Shown here: positions 45,479 through 54,136 of the stretch, one piece after another | Layout: each line of letters opens with the position of its first letter | Position numbering within the stretch: the stretch's first letter is position 1 | NCBI GenBank assembly: GCA_031420415.1 | Contig: JANOMT010000025.1 | Location: forward strand, 62,001-126,000 | Direction of reading: 5' to 3' | Length of the DNA: 64,000 nt | DNA from: JANYGA01 sp031420415 | Lineage (GTDB): Bacteria > Vulcanimicrobiota > Vulcanimicrobiia > Vulcanimicrobiales > Vulcanimicrobiaceae | Program-made: the position numbers and the translations under genes | Notes under the pieces: generated by a model | What the model was told of the DNA's origin: nothing | Databases searched by the model: none | The model's input: the letters and a program-made list of their open reading frames with translations, nothing else

Positions 45479-47182
45479 CTAAAAAGCGGCGCGCTCGACG
45501 TATCGGCCGTACACCGAAACCATCGTCGCCACGATCTCGCCCTCGGTCGCGAGCGCCTTGACCGCTTCGATGAGCGGCGGCATGACGTTGATCGATTCAT
45601 CCACGCACGCGCGCTTGAGCGCTGCGAGCGCGGCCTCAACCGCCGACCCGTCGCGCGACGCACGCACATCGCGCACCGATCGAGCTTGCCCCGCTTCGAT
45701 CTCGCGGCCGATTTTGAGCAGATCGGGGCTTTCGGTTTCCGCCGGCCTCGCGAACGCGTTGACGCCCACGATCACGCGCTCTTTCGTTTCGAGCGACCGC
45801 TGGTAGCGATACGATGCATCGGCGATCTCGTGTTGGAAGAAGCCCTCTTCGATCGCTTCGATGACGCCGCCGTACCCTTCGATTGCGGCGAAATACGTTT
45901 CCGCTTGGCGTTCGAGTTCGTTCGTGAGCGACTCGACGAAGTACGATCCGCCGAGCGGATCGACGACGCTCGTCACCCCGGTTTCGTAGGCGAGCACCTG
46001 TTGCGTTCGGAGTGCGATTTCGACGGATTTCTCCGTCGGAAGCGCCATCACTTCGTCCATGGAATTGGTGTGCAGCGATTGCGTTCCGCCGAGCACCGCC
46101 GCGAGCGCCTCGTAGGCGACGCGCACGATATTATTTTCCGGTTGCTGCGCCGTCGCGCTACATCCCGCCGTTTGCGTGTGAAAGCGCAGCGTCCACGATT
46201 TGGGATCTTTCGCTCCGTATCGTTCGCGCATCCGCCGCGCGTAAATGCGTCGCGCCGCTCGAAACTTGCAGATCTCTTCGAAGAAATCGATATGGGAGTT
46301 AAAGAAAAACGAGAGCCGCGGTGCGAACGAGTCCACGTCCATTCCCGCTTTCATCGCGGCCTCGACGTACGCGAACCCGTCGGCGAGCGTGAAGGCGAGC
46401 TCCTGTGCTGCAGTCGACCCCGCTTCACGGATGTGATAGCCGCTCACCGAGATCGTATTCCACTTCGGCATCTCTGCGGTGCAGAATTTCATCATGTCGA
46501 CGATAATTCGCACGTGCGGCCGCGGTGGAAAGATCCATTCTTTTTGCGCGATGTATTCTTTTAAGATATCGGCCTGCAACGTGCCGCCGAGAGCGGCGCG
46601 CGGGATGCCCTTACCCTCGGCCGTCGCGATATATTGCGCGAGCGCGATACACGCGGGACCGTTGATCGTCATCGACGTCGTGATCTTCCCGAGGTCGATG
46701 CCCTCGAAGAGGGCTTCCATATCGCGCAGCGAGTCGATCGCGACGCCGCACTTGCCCACCTCGCCCAGTGACTGCGGCTGATCGGAATCGTATCCCATGA
46801 GCGTCGGCATATCGAAGGCGACCGAAAGCCCCGCCTGCCCTTGCGCGAGGAGAAAATGATAGCGCTCGTTCGTCTGTTTCGCATTCCCGAAGCCCGCGAA
46901 CTGACGCATCGTCCAGATCCGGTCGCGATAGCCACCCGCATGGATTCCGCGCGTATACGGATACTCACCCGGATAGGCGAGATCGCGCGCGAGATCCATC
47001 TCGGCAACATCTTCGGGGCCGTAAATCGCCTGCAACGGCACGTCGGAAAGGGTGCGATCGATGGCTCCCGAGCCCGAGTCGCTTCGGCGCTTACCGCGCG
47101 CGACGGCGGCCTCGTAGCGCGACCGCTGGGCTGCGAAGTCTGCACCGCCGACCGGTGTCGGACGCTCGATCATTTTTGCCAC
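45479..47182 (-). CDS. Methylmalonyl-CoA mutase, catalytic (large) subunit
   Basis: 567 aa, the N-terminal catalytic half only, the cobalamin domain being a separate gene. Seen: YPYTRGIHAGGYRDRIWTMRQFAGFG, FDMPTLMGYDSD, the TQTAGCSATAQQPENN segment and VVDPLGGSYFVE. GTG at 47182 has AGGGGGA 6 nt upstream; the ATG at 47173 is the alternative. Isomerises methylmalonyl-CoA and succinyl-CoA with adenosylcobalamin. The split-subunit form, with a separate cobalamin-binding gene, is common in bacteria. Confidence 0.95.
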   Translation of the reverse strand: MAKMIERPTPVGGADFAAQRSRYEAAVARGKRRSDSGSGAIDRTLSDVPLQAIYGPEDVAEMDLARDLAYPGEYPYTRGIHAGGYRDRIWTMRQFAGFGNAKQTNERYHFLLAQGQAGLSVAFDMPTLMGYDSDQPQSLGEVGKCGVAIDSLRDMEALFEGIDLGKITTSMTINGPACIALAQYIATAEGKGIPRAALGGTLQADILKEYIAQKEWIFPPRPHVRIIVDMMKFCTAEMPKWNTISVSGYHIREAGSTAAQELAFTLADGFAYVEAAMKAGMDVDSFAPRLSFFFNSHIDFFEEICKFRAARRIYARRMRERYGAKDPKSWTLRFHTQTAGCSATAQQPENNIVRVAYEALAAVLGGTQSLHTNSMDEVMALPTEKSVEIALRTQQVLAYETGVTSVVDPLGGSYFVESLTNELERQAETYFAAIEGYGGVIEAIEEGFFQHEIADASYRYQRSLETKERVIVGVNAFARPAETESPDLLKIGREIEAGQARSVRDVRASRDGSAVEAALAALKRACVDESINVMPPLIEAVKALATEGEIVATMVSVYGRYVERAAF

Positions 47183-47270
47183 GTACGTTCCCCCTGTTGG
47201 CGGCCTATTTCGCCGCACGCGGCGCACGCCCCGCGACGCAGAAGATCGCATCGTCCGGAGCCGAGCTCGA

Positions 47271-48044
47271 TCAGTCCGTCGTCGTCATGATCCCGCTCTG
47301 CGTCATCGGTCGTAAGAGCGCGAGCGGCGTGGTAATGCCCGTCTTAAATCCGCGGCCATAGCTACGAAGTGCGAGACCGAAGGGGTCGAGTTCGCGCACG
47401 GTCGCGGTATAGGCGGCGATGCCGAGCGGCACCGCCGGCGTGTGCACGATCTCCAATCGTTGCAAGCGCTCGCCCGCGGGAAACGTAGCGACGACGCGCG
47501 TCGCTGCATGGCGCACGTTACCGACGCGGACGCTCTGCGCGGTGACGGAACGCACCCGCATCGGCCGTTCGTCGTACAGATACGCGACGTCGAGCAAACG
47601 CATCTTCGCATCATGCGGCGCTTGCGTCTGCCCATCGCCCACGTCGGCCCAGCGCGTAAGCATATTCCCCGAATGCGCGACGATCGCGAGCACCGCCGCT
47701 TCGGTCACGAGCGATCCGAAATGCGCCTCGCGAAGATAGGTCTTCTTGAGCGTGTTGGGATTGCAGGCGATCCCACCCGCTTCACCGATCTGCGTTTCGA
47801 CGAAAAGTGACGAGGCGCCGCCGTGCGGATCGAGTTCGCGGCCGAAGCCCATCTGCTTATCGTAACGCACACCCGAGCCCATAATCACGCGCGACCAATC
47901 GCCGGGTTGCGGTTTCGGGAGCGTGGCGAAGAGATCGGCTTGCGTAATCGTACGCCCGACGAGCGATGCGGCGAGCGTCGCGAACGGGGAGACGACGTAG
48001 CCACACGTCGCGGCCGCGGAGATCAGAAAACGGCGACGGTTCAC
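47271..48044 (-). CDS. Tat-exported protein of unknown function
   Basis: 257 aa. N-terminus NRRRFLISAAA is a twin-arginine signal. The mature part starts after ATLAA and shows no motif I know; beta-rich with few Cys (one, in GIACNP). GTG start overlapping the TlpA-like stop (GTGA), so it is the last gene of the xoxF operon. It may be a periplasmic redox-enzyme partner. Confidence 0.7.
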   Translation of the reverse strand: MNRRRFLISAAATCGYVVSPFATLAASLVGRTITQADLFATLPKPQPGDWSRVIMGSGVRYDKQMGFGRELDPHGGASSLFVETQIGEAGGIACNPNTLKKTYLREAHFGSLVTEAAVLAIVAHSGNMLTRWADVGDGQTQAPHDAKMRLLDVAYLYDERPMRVRSVTAQSVRVGNVRHAATRVVATFPAGERLQRLEIVHTPAVPLGIAAYTATVRELDPFGLALRSYGRGFKTGITTPLALLRPMTQSGIMTTTD

Positions 48045-48565
48045 GATTCTGCCTTTCGAGTGACGAGCGCGTGGAGTTCGCGCTCGAGGTCGGCTTCGGA
48101 GAGCATGCCGCGGTGCACGCCGCGCACGATCCCACGTGCGTCGATGAGGATCGTTTCCGGAATCTTCGTCGTGCCGTAACTCGCCGCGAACTGGCCGGCG
48201 TCGAGCGCGATTGGATACGGCACGGCGAGATCACGTGCGAAAGCCTTCGCTCTCGCGACGCCTTCCTGTTCGTCGACGCCGAGAAACGCGACCCGATCGC
48301 GATACCGCCCGTACGCACGTACGAGCAAAGGCTCTTCGACGCGACACGTGCCGCACCACGCGGCAAAGACATTGATGAGTAGTGGCCGACCCGCATACGT
48401 GTGCGACGTCACGTCGCCACCGTCGGGGCCTTCGAGGAGAAATGCAGGTGCGCGTTTTCCGGCAACCGCGACGCTACTCGCGGCTCGTGTCGAAAGCGTC
48501 GAGCCCACGACGAAGATCGCCGCGCTCGCGAGCACGATCGAACATGCGCGACGCGCGACGTTTAT
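48041..48565 (-). CDS. TlpA/DsbE-like thioredoxin-fold protein, candidate AUA start
   Basis: 174 aa if translation starts at ATA (48563-48565), which overlaps the upstream hydrolase stop as ATAA. That gives NVARRACS followed by a hydrophobic segment, a proper signal or anchor; the first GTG (inside this segment) would lose the basic part. Active site WCGTC (near residue 71), and the cis-Pro segment KIPETILI. Family role: periplasmic thiol reduction, often cytochrome c maturation, fitting the c-type cytochrome and PQQ dehydrogenase in the operon. Confidence 0.88.
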   Translation of the reverse strand: MNVARRACSIVLASAAIFVVGSTLSTRAASSVAVAGKRAPAFLLEGPDGGDVTSHTYAGRPLLINVFAAWCGTCRVEEPLLVRAYGRYRDRVAFLGVDEQEGVARAKAFARDLAVPYPIALDAGQFAASYGTTKIPETILIDARGIVRGVHRGMLSEADLERELHALVTRKAES

Positions 48566-49353
48566 CCGAACGTCTCCACAGCGTTCGCAAACTCGTCGAA
48601 CGCCGTGCGATGGAGATTGTGTCCGTCGCTCGGAAAGACGCGCACGGTCACGTTGGGGCCGCCGCGCTCGGCCAAGAACGCCTGATCGTCTGCGGAGAGC
48701 ACCGATTCGATTCCGGCGACGCAGACCAGGAGCGGCGTCGGATAGCGCGCGATGCGCTCGCGTAAATCCCACGCGCCACCATCGACATCGTTCTCGGTGC
48801 CGAGATGCTCGAGCGATGCGATCGACATGTGCGTCATCGCGTGCAGCTTCGCATCGACGTCGACTGGCGCGAGGCCGTCGTACATCGCTCGGATCGCGGA
48901 TTCGCGATCGCCGGGTGCGAGGGCGAAGAGCGCGCGTAGATCGTCGACATATTCCGAATCGAACGTGCCGCCCGGAACGCGGATCATCGGATCGATCGCA
49001 ACCACGCGTTCGGGGTGAATAGCGATGCCGCCGAGGAGCGCGACTGCCCCTCCCCACGAGTGACCCACGAGCATGTGCACGGGCCCCGGAAGTCGCGTAC
49101 GTACGGCTTGGAGATCGCGGACGCTCTGCGCGAGCGACATCGGCCCCGCAACGTCGGCGCTATCGCCGTGCCCACGCTGGTCGTATGCGAAAATGCGGTG
49201 AGACGGTGCGAGAAATTCAGCGAGCCGCGTCCACGAGCGGCGCGAACTCGTGATGCCGTGTACGCAAAGCACGATGGGACCGTGCGTCCCCCAACTTTGG
49301 AGAACCGTTTCTTTGCCGTCGTCGAGGACGACGCGTTGTTCGGTAGCGATCAC
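48562..49353 (-). CDS. Alpha/beta-fold hydrolase, Ser nucleophile
   Basis: 263 aa. Nucleophile elbow GHSWGGAV, oxyanion HGITSSRRSW, and catalytic His in DGHNLHR. GTG at 49353 has GAGGAG 7 nt upstream. Possibly an esterase or lactonase; S-formylglutathione hydrolase is not indicated by sequence. It lies between cytochrome c and the TlpA-like gene in the xoxF operon. Confidence 0.87.
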   Translation of the reverse strand: MIATEQRVVLDDGKETVLQSWGTHGPIVLCVHGITSSRRSWTRLAEFLAPSHRIFAYDQRGHGDSADVAGPMSLAQSVRDLQAVRTRLPGPVHMLVGHSWGGAVALLGGIAIHPERVVAIDPMIRVPGGTFDSEYVDDLRALFALAPGDRESAIRAMYDGLAPVDVDAKLHAMTHMSIASLEHLGTENDVDGGAWDLRERIARYPTPLLVCVAGIESVLSADDQAFLAERGGPNVTVRVFPSDGHNLHRTAFDEFANAVETFG

Positions 49354-49432
49354 TTCGGAGCTCCTCCTCAAGCACGAACGGTCGGCACGCACGAACGCGT
49401 ACCGACCGCTGCGCGATGCGTTTGGAAAACGC

Positions 49433-49903
49433 CTACTTCGATCTCATGACGACAGTCGAATCCGTGGCTCCCGCATAGGTGAGTGCTTTCGAACTCGCGG
49501 GATAGCCGTTGAACTTCAGCACGTAAGCCATGATCGCCGCGTACTGCGCCTTCGGAAGCGAAGCCGGAGCGTTGAGCGGCATCTGCTGCGACATGAACGT
49601 GAACATGTCACCGACGGTGAGCTTCGTGTTTTTCGCAAGCGTATTGAGTGTCGCGCCCGAAAGCGCGGGCCCGACACCGCCCTCGAGTTTTTCGCCGTGA
49701 CACGACGCGCAATTTGCGCCGTAGGCTTTAGCACCCGCAGTCGCCTGCGCGGCGTCGTAGCTCACGGCTCCACTCGCCATCGCGACGTGCGTGGTCTTTT
49801 TCGTCGTCGCATCGGCGCGCGGCATGGTGACCGCGCTCGCGCCGATGAGAAGTGCGAGCGCAGCCACCGTGGTGACTGCCGCGCGCCGGATTACGAACGT
49901 CAT
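49433..49903 (-). CDS. Periplasmic c-type cytochrome, candidate electron acceptor of XoxF
   Basis: 156 aa with signal peptide (to about residue 32) and one haem site CASCHG, axial Met probably in the MSQQMPL segment. A single-haem cytochrome of this size in the same operon as xoxF and xoxJ is the position of XoxG, but no sequence feature proves the pairing. Confidence 0.85.
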   Translation of the reverse strand: MTFVIRRAAVTTVAALALLIGASAVTMPRADATTKKTTHVAMASGAVSYDAAQATAGAKAYGANCASCHGEKLEGGVGPALSGATLNTLAKNTKLTVGDMFTFMSQQMPLNAPASLPKAQYAAIMAYVLKFNGYPASSKALTYAGATDSTVVMRSK

Positions 49904-49916
49904 TGAGATCGCCCTT

Positions 49917-50372
49917 CTAGTGGCTGTGAATGTTGGTGTACAGTTCGTGGAGGTCTTCGATCATGTTGAGCGTGACGGCGTCTTTGGTGTGAGCGGGTGC
50001 GCCCGTCGCGGCCTGCATTTTCGCTGCGAGCTCGTCTGAGTGGTTGTATCCGAGAACCGCTGCGTTATGCGCCGCGACTTTCTCTTTATCGATCTTCCCG
50101 TGGTTTTGATCGAGCACGTACTGCTCGAACTGCATGTACGTCGGATTCTTTTCTTTGATAAACGCAACGACTTCATCGCGCTTGAGTCCGAGTGCGTCGA
50201 GCGTCATCTGGTCGAAGCCAGCACCCGAATGGTCGTAGCCGTCGGGGAGGAGGCCTGCGTGATGCAGCGTTAACTTGGTCCAAAGACGTGGCAGATGCGC
50301 GACCCCGAGCGGGCCCATCGCGCGTGAGCCGATGAGCGGAACGACTTTCGATCCGGTTGCTGCGTTGGACAT
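49917..50372 (-). CDS. DUF5069-like protein
   Basis: 151 aa, cytoplasmic, no Cys. The segment LGVAHLPRLWTKLTLHHAGLLP and following small helices recall DUF5069; family recalled, not checked. Function unknown. Its place between the 3-hydroxyisobutyrate-type dehydrogenase and cytochrome c in the xoxF operon is worth noting. Confidence 0.65.
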   Translation of the reverse strand: MSNAATGSKVVPLIGSRAMGPLGVAHLPRLWTKLTLHHAGLLPDGYDHSGAGFDQMTLDALGLKRDEVVAFIKEKNPTYMQFEQYVLDQNHGKIDKEKVAAHNAAVLGYNHSDELAAKMQAATGAPAHTKDAVTLNMIEDLHELYTNIHSH

Positions 50373-50393
50373 ACGAAACTCCTAATGAATTTT

Positions 50394-51305
50394 TTAGTTG
50401 TGAGCTAATGCGCGTGACTTGAACGTAAGTTCCGCCACACCCGATTTATCGAGCTCGCCGATACCGAGCCGCACCATCTTATCGAATTGCGCCGCACTCG
50501 CCTCGGCCACGGGAACTTCGAGTCCGGCGCTTTTTGCGAGATCGATTGCGATGTGCGAATCTTTCGCTGCGTGTGCGCCCGAGAAGTATACGTCATGCTC
50601 GCGATTCTGCATATCGAGGCCGTCGGTCTCGAGCACGCGCGAGTTGGCGCCGGTCTGCGAAAAGACTTCGCGAAGCACCGTGAGGTCGAGCCCGAGCGCA
50701 TCGCCGATTCCGAGCCCTTCGGCCAGACCCGCCGTGTTGATATTCATGACCATGTTTACGAGCGCTTTCACTTGCGCAGCCGAGCCCTTGGGTCCGATGT
50801 AGCGCAGCGATTTGCTCATCTTCGCGAGCATCGGCTCGAGGCGATCGAAGACCGCACGGTCGCCGCCGATCATGAGATAGAGCGAGCCTTCGCGCGCCTG
50901 CGGTATCGAACTCGCCATGAGTGCTTCGACCGCGTGCGCCCCGGCGTGCTCGGCGCGATCGATCGCCTCGATGTGCGCGGCCGGTGAAACGGTCGCGCAA
51001 TTTACAAAAATCTTTCCCGCGGCGCCCGTGAGGAGCGAATCGCCGGATTCGGCGAAGATCGCGCGCTGTGCCTTGTCGTCGGTGACGACGGTGATCACGA
51101 TGTCGCTGTGTGCGGTGACCTTTGCGAGTTCGGTGCAGATCGTCGCGCCCGTTTCTTTCGACACGGTTTCTGCAGAGGGTGCGTACACGTCGTACACGGC
51201 GGCAATGGTGTAACCGCAATCGCGCAAGCGAAGCGCGATACCCGCCCCCATCCGTCCGACGCCGACGACGCCGATTTTAGGAAGCGCTCCATTGGGTGGA
51301 GGCAT
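50394..51305 (-). CDS. NAD(P)-dependent 3-hydroxyisobutyrate dehydrogenase-family oxidoreductase
   Basis: 303 aa. Rossmann motif GVGRMGAGIA at the start, substrate-loop segment FVNCATVSPAAH, and GxxGxGxxxK-like helix GPKGSAAQVKALVNM with the catalytic Lys. Could oxidise a beta-hydroxy acid or reduce succinic semialdehyde or glyoxylate. Its ATG overlaps the xoxJ stop by one base (TAATG), so the two are translationally linked. Confidence 0.9.
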   Translation of the reverse strand: MPPPNGALPKIGVVGVGRMGAGIALRLRDCGYTIAAVYDVYAPSAETVSKETGATICTELAKVTAHSDIVITVVTDDKAQRAIFAESGDSLLTGAAGKIFVNCATVSPAAHIEAIDRAEHAGAHAVEALMASSIPQAREGSLYLMIGGDRAVFDRLEPMLAKMSKSLRYIGPKGSAAQVKALVNMVMNINTAGLAEGLGIGDALGLDLTVLREVFSQTGANSRVLETDGLDMQNREHDVYFSGAHAAKDSHIAIDLAKSAGLEVPVAEASAAQFDKMVRLGIGELDKSGVAELTFKSRALAHN

Positions 51306-52123
51306 TATTTCGAGGCCAAGTCGCTGGGTTTGATCAAACGTACTCCGTTGCGGGCGAGGATCGCCGTGATTTCGCTCTTGTGCGCATCGATCACCTTATT
51401 GAGTCGTGCGATCGTCGCGTTATCACCGAGACGCACGCCCATCGACATCGGGAACGCATACTGTTCGGGTGAGCCCTGGCTGCGGCTGTTCGGCACGGCG
51501 ACCACCGAGAGCTGCGGACGGTTGCGCAAAAAATACCCGACTGCGGGCTCCCACGTCACGCCGACGGCGACTTTCGACCCGACGGCATCGAGCATCTCGG
51601 TCGGCGACCCCGATGGCGAGTCCGCGGAATCGAACGGCACCGCGTGGAGGATGAGCGTGCGAATCTTCAACCCGTTTTCTGCCGGGGTATCCGCTTCGAA
51701 GCCGATCTTCAAATTTTTCAAGATCGGCGAATCCATCGAGGTGATGTCGTAGTGTTTCGCTTTGGGAAACACGAAAACGTATGACGAAATATAATACGTA
51801 TGCGACGTGAGCACGTTATCGCTCGCATACGGCACGTCCATCACGACATCGCATTTTTTAGCGTAGAGCTGTTCGTGTATGAATTGATCGAAGCCACCGG
51901 TGCCTCGAGTCGACGAGTACACGTATACGAGTTTGGCGCCCATCGATTTCGCGACGAACGTGGCGATTTGGTTTTCGAAACCGGCGCCGGCCTTATTCGA
52001 ATAGGGCATGTAATCGGGATCCGCACAAACGCGAAGATCCGCCGCTTGCGCGCCGGTCGAAACGACTCCGAGCGCGACGAGCGCGCCAACAAATGTACCG
52101 ATGCGAGCGAAAAATTTGTGCAC
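51305..52123 (-). CDS. xoxJ: XoxJ/MxaJ-like periplasmic binding protein
   Basis: 272 aa with signal peptide (cleavage after GAQA near residue 28), then LRVCADPDYMPYSN typical of extracellular solute-binding proteins attached to methanol dehydrogenase clusters. It probably helps activate or mature XoxF. GTG at 52123 has GGGGA 6 nt upstream; the frame is open 19 codons more, but those are not signal-like. A strong hairpin separates it from xoxF. Confidence 0.9.
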   Translation of the reverse strand: MHKFFARIGTFVGALVALGVVSTGAQAADLRVCADPDYMPYSNKAGAGFENQIATFVAKSMGAKLVYVYSSTRGTGGFDQFIHEQLYAKKCDVVMDVPYASDNVLTSHTYYISSYVFVFPKAKHYDITSMDSPILKNLKIGFEADTPAENGLKIRTLILHAVPFDSADSPSGSPTEMLDAVGSKVAVGVTWEPAVGYFLRNRPQLSVVAVPNSRSQGSPEQYAFPMSMGVRLGDNATIARLNKVIDAHKSEITAILARNGVRLIKPSDLASK

Positions 52124-52158
52124 GAATAGTCCCCAGATTTCAGGTGCGGGATAATGAT

Positions 52159-52196
52159 GAATCGCCGACCCGGTGCGCACACCGGATCGGCGATTC
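52159..52196 (-). promoter_or_regulatory. Large hairpin between xoxF and xoxJ
   Basis: GAATCGCCGA (52159-52168) pairs with TCGGCGATTC (52187-52196), and CGGTG with CACCG inside, loop CGCA. No T-run follows on the minus-strand transcript, so it is not a simple terminator. It could stabilise the xoxF message or reduce read-through into xoxJ. Confidence 0.65.
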
Positions 52197-52208
52197 GCAG
52201 GAACCCTT

Positions 52209-53978
52209 TTAGAGAGAGAAGACTACCACATCGCCGCCGAGTTGCGTGTAGCTGCCGAGATCGAGTGCGGCGTTGACCGCACCGAGACCGGCCGTAGGGT
52301 TGGTCAGCCCGGCTGCGAGGCCGAGTGCGGCCCAGCCGCCGACACCGGAGAACACGGCCACGTATTGCTTACCATTGTGCGTGTACGTGATCGGGTTACC
52401 GATGATGCCCGAAGGAACTTTGAACTTGTAAAGTTCGGCGCCCGTCTTGGTATCGACGCCCTTGAAGAAACCGTCCATCGTGCCGTAGAACGACACGCCG
52501 CCGGCTGTGGTGAGCGTACCACTCCAAGCTGGGAACTTCTCGGGATTCGTCCAGACGATCTTGCCGTCGCTCGGATCCCACGCGATAACCGCTCCGCGAT
52601 TGCCGCCCGGGCCGGGGAACATCTTGACGATGGCGCCGACGTACGGGAAGCCGGACTTATATTTCACGGCAAAGGCCTTGTAGTCCATGCAATTGTGGTT
52701 GGTCGGAACGATGAAGTAGCCGGTTTGCGGATCGAACGACGCGGGTTGTTGATCTTTCGATCCCATGGCGGCGGGGCAGATGCCCATGACGTTGACGCCG
52801 GCCTTCGGAGTTTTCGCCGCGACGACGTTGGGGCGGCCCGTGGTCGTATCGATATCCGTCGCCCAATTGACGGCGGGATCGAATTTTTTGGCGAGCAGCA
52901 ATTTACCCGTGCGCCGATCGAGTTCGTAGGCGAAGCCGTTGCGATCGAAGTGCACGAGCGCCGGCGTCTTCTGACCGTGAATGTTGATGTCGGCGAGAAT
53001 CATTTCGTTGACGCCGTCATAATCCCACGCGTCGTGCGGCGTCATTTGGAACGCCCATTTCGCCATACCCGTATCGGGGTTACGCGCGAAAATCGTCATC
53101 GACCACTTATTGTCGCCGGGACGTTGCGAAGGATTCCACGTGCCGGGATTGCCCGTGCCGTAATAGAGCAGATTGAGTTCGGGATCGTAGGAATACCATC
53201 CCCACGTCGTGCCGCCGCCGACTTTCCATTGGTCGGCCTTCCAGGTCTTCGTACCGGCATTTTTAGGACCGGTGAACTCGGCGCCGATGCGAATATCGCT
53301 ATCGGGGCCCGTGCTGTACGCGCGCCACGATTTTTTGCCGGTATTGAGGCTATAGGCGGTTAGGTAACCGCGAACGCCATATTCGCCGCCGGAGACGCCG
53401 ACGATGACTTTGTCCTTCACCACGAGCGGTGCTGCGGTAAGCGTTTGGCCGGCTTCCGCATCTGAATTTTTCGCGTTCCACACGACGTGGCCGTTTTCGG
53501 CGTTGAGCGCGATGACCTGACCGTCGAGTGCGTCGACGATGATCTTGCCATCACCATAGGCCACGCCACGATTGACAAGGTCGCAACACGCCACGGAGAC
53601 CGCGAATGGGTCTTGTTTCGGCGTGTACTCCCACTTCGTGTGATAGTCGTTGAGATCGACGGCAAAGACGTGATTGGGATACGCCGATTCGAAATACATC
53701 GTATCGCCGACCACGAGCGGCTGGCCCTCATGGCCGCGTGTCGCGCCGGTCGACATCGTCCAGGCGACTTTCAGGTTTTTCGCGTTCTCGGTCGTGATTT
53801 CGTTCAACGTCGAGTTGCGTGTATTGGCATAATTAAGACTGGGCATCACCCATTGGGCGCTATCCTGGCTCATGCTTGCGAGAGAGATTTTCTCTTGCGC
53901 CGTACCAGGTCTCAGCACGCCCACTACGCCGAGCGCGAGAGCGCCCACCGCGGCAACGCCGATATATAATCGCTTCAA
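52209..53978 (-). CDS. xoxF: Lanthanide-dependent methanol dehydrogenase XoxF (PQQ quinoprotein)
   Basis: 589 aa, periplasmic. Oxidises methanol (and often formaldehyde), passing electrons to a cytochrome c. Signal peptide to about residue 28. Vicinal Cys pair at 131-132 (ACCD) and the catalytic and lanthanide Asp pair D319-Y-D321 in AWDYDGVNE; the second Asp is the mark of rare-earth enzymes. Eight-bladed propeller W-motifs are present. The start is TTG at 53978 with GAGGAG 7 nt upstream. No MxaI-like small subunit nearby, as expected for XoxF. Confidence 0.96.
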   Translation of the reverse strand: MKRLYIGVAAVGALALGVVGVLRPGTAQEKISLASMSQDSAQWVMPSLNYANTRNSTLNEITTENAKNLKVAWTMSTGATRGHEGQPLVVGDTMYFESAYPNHVFAVDLNDYHTKWEYTPKQDPFAVSVACCDLVNRGVAYGDGKIIVDALDGQVIALNAENGHVVWNAKNSDAEAGQTLTAAPLVVKDKVIVGVSGGEYGVRGYLTAYSLNTGKKSWRAYSTGPDSDIRIGAEFTGPKNAGTKTWKADQWKVGGGTTWGWYSYDPELNLLYYGTGNPGTWNPSQRPGDNKWSMTIFARNPDTGMAKWAFQMTPHDAWDYDGVNEMILADINIHGQKTPALVHFDRNGFAYELDRRTGKLLLAKKFDPAVNWATDIDTTTGRPNVVAAKTPKAGVNVMGICPAAMGSKDQQPASFDPQTGYFIVPTNHNCMDYKAFAVKYKSGFPYVGAIVKMFPGPGGNRGAVIAWDPSDGKIVWTNPEKFPAWSGTLTTAGGVSFYGTMDGFFKGVDTKTGAELYKFKVPSGIIGNPITYTHNGKQYVAVFSGVGGWAALGLAAGLTNPTAGLGAVNAALDLGSYTQLGGDVVVFSL

Positions 53979-54020
53979 TTAGTATCTCCTCGGGGACGTC
54001 CGACCAGGTACGGGCCGCAA

Positions 54021-54051
54021 CGTTCCCCTACGCTATCCTGGGAACGGTTCC
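54021..54051. promoter_or_regulatory. Repeated GTTCC/GGAAC dyads between xoxF and the LuxR-type gene
   Basis: CGTTCCC (54021-54027) and GGGAACG (54040-54046) form 7-bp arms around 12 bp. GGAAC and GTTCC (54041-54051) form a second overlapping dyad around one G. It lies 43 bp upstream of xoxF and 86 bp before the divergent regulator. Likely a regulator-binding site for one or both promoters. Confidence 0.5.
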
Positions 54052-54136
54052 GATAAAAGTCGGCCATTCGGATTACGTGAAAACTGCCTCTAGTCTCGGT
54101 CCCGGGTGATGAAAGGGAGTTCCGCGGCGTCCCGTA

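Noticed and set aside
52159..52196. Hairpin called as intrinsic terminator
   Set aside because: No T-run follows on the transcribed strand.
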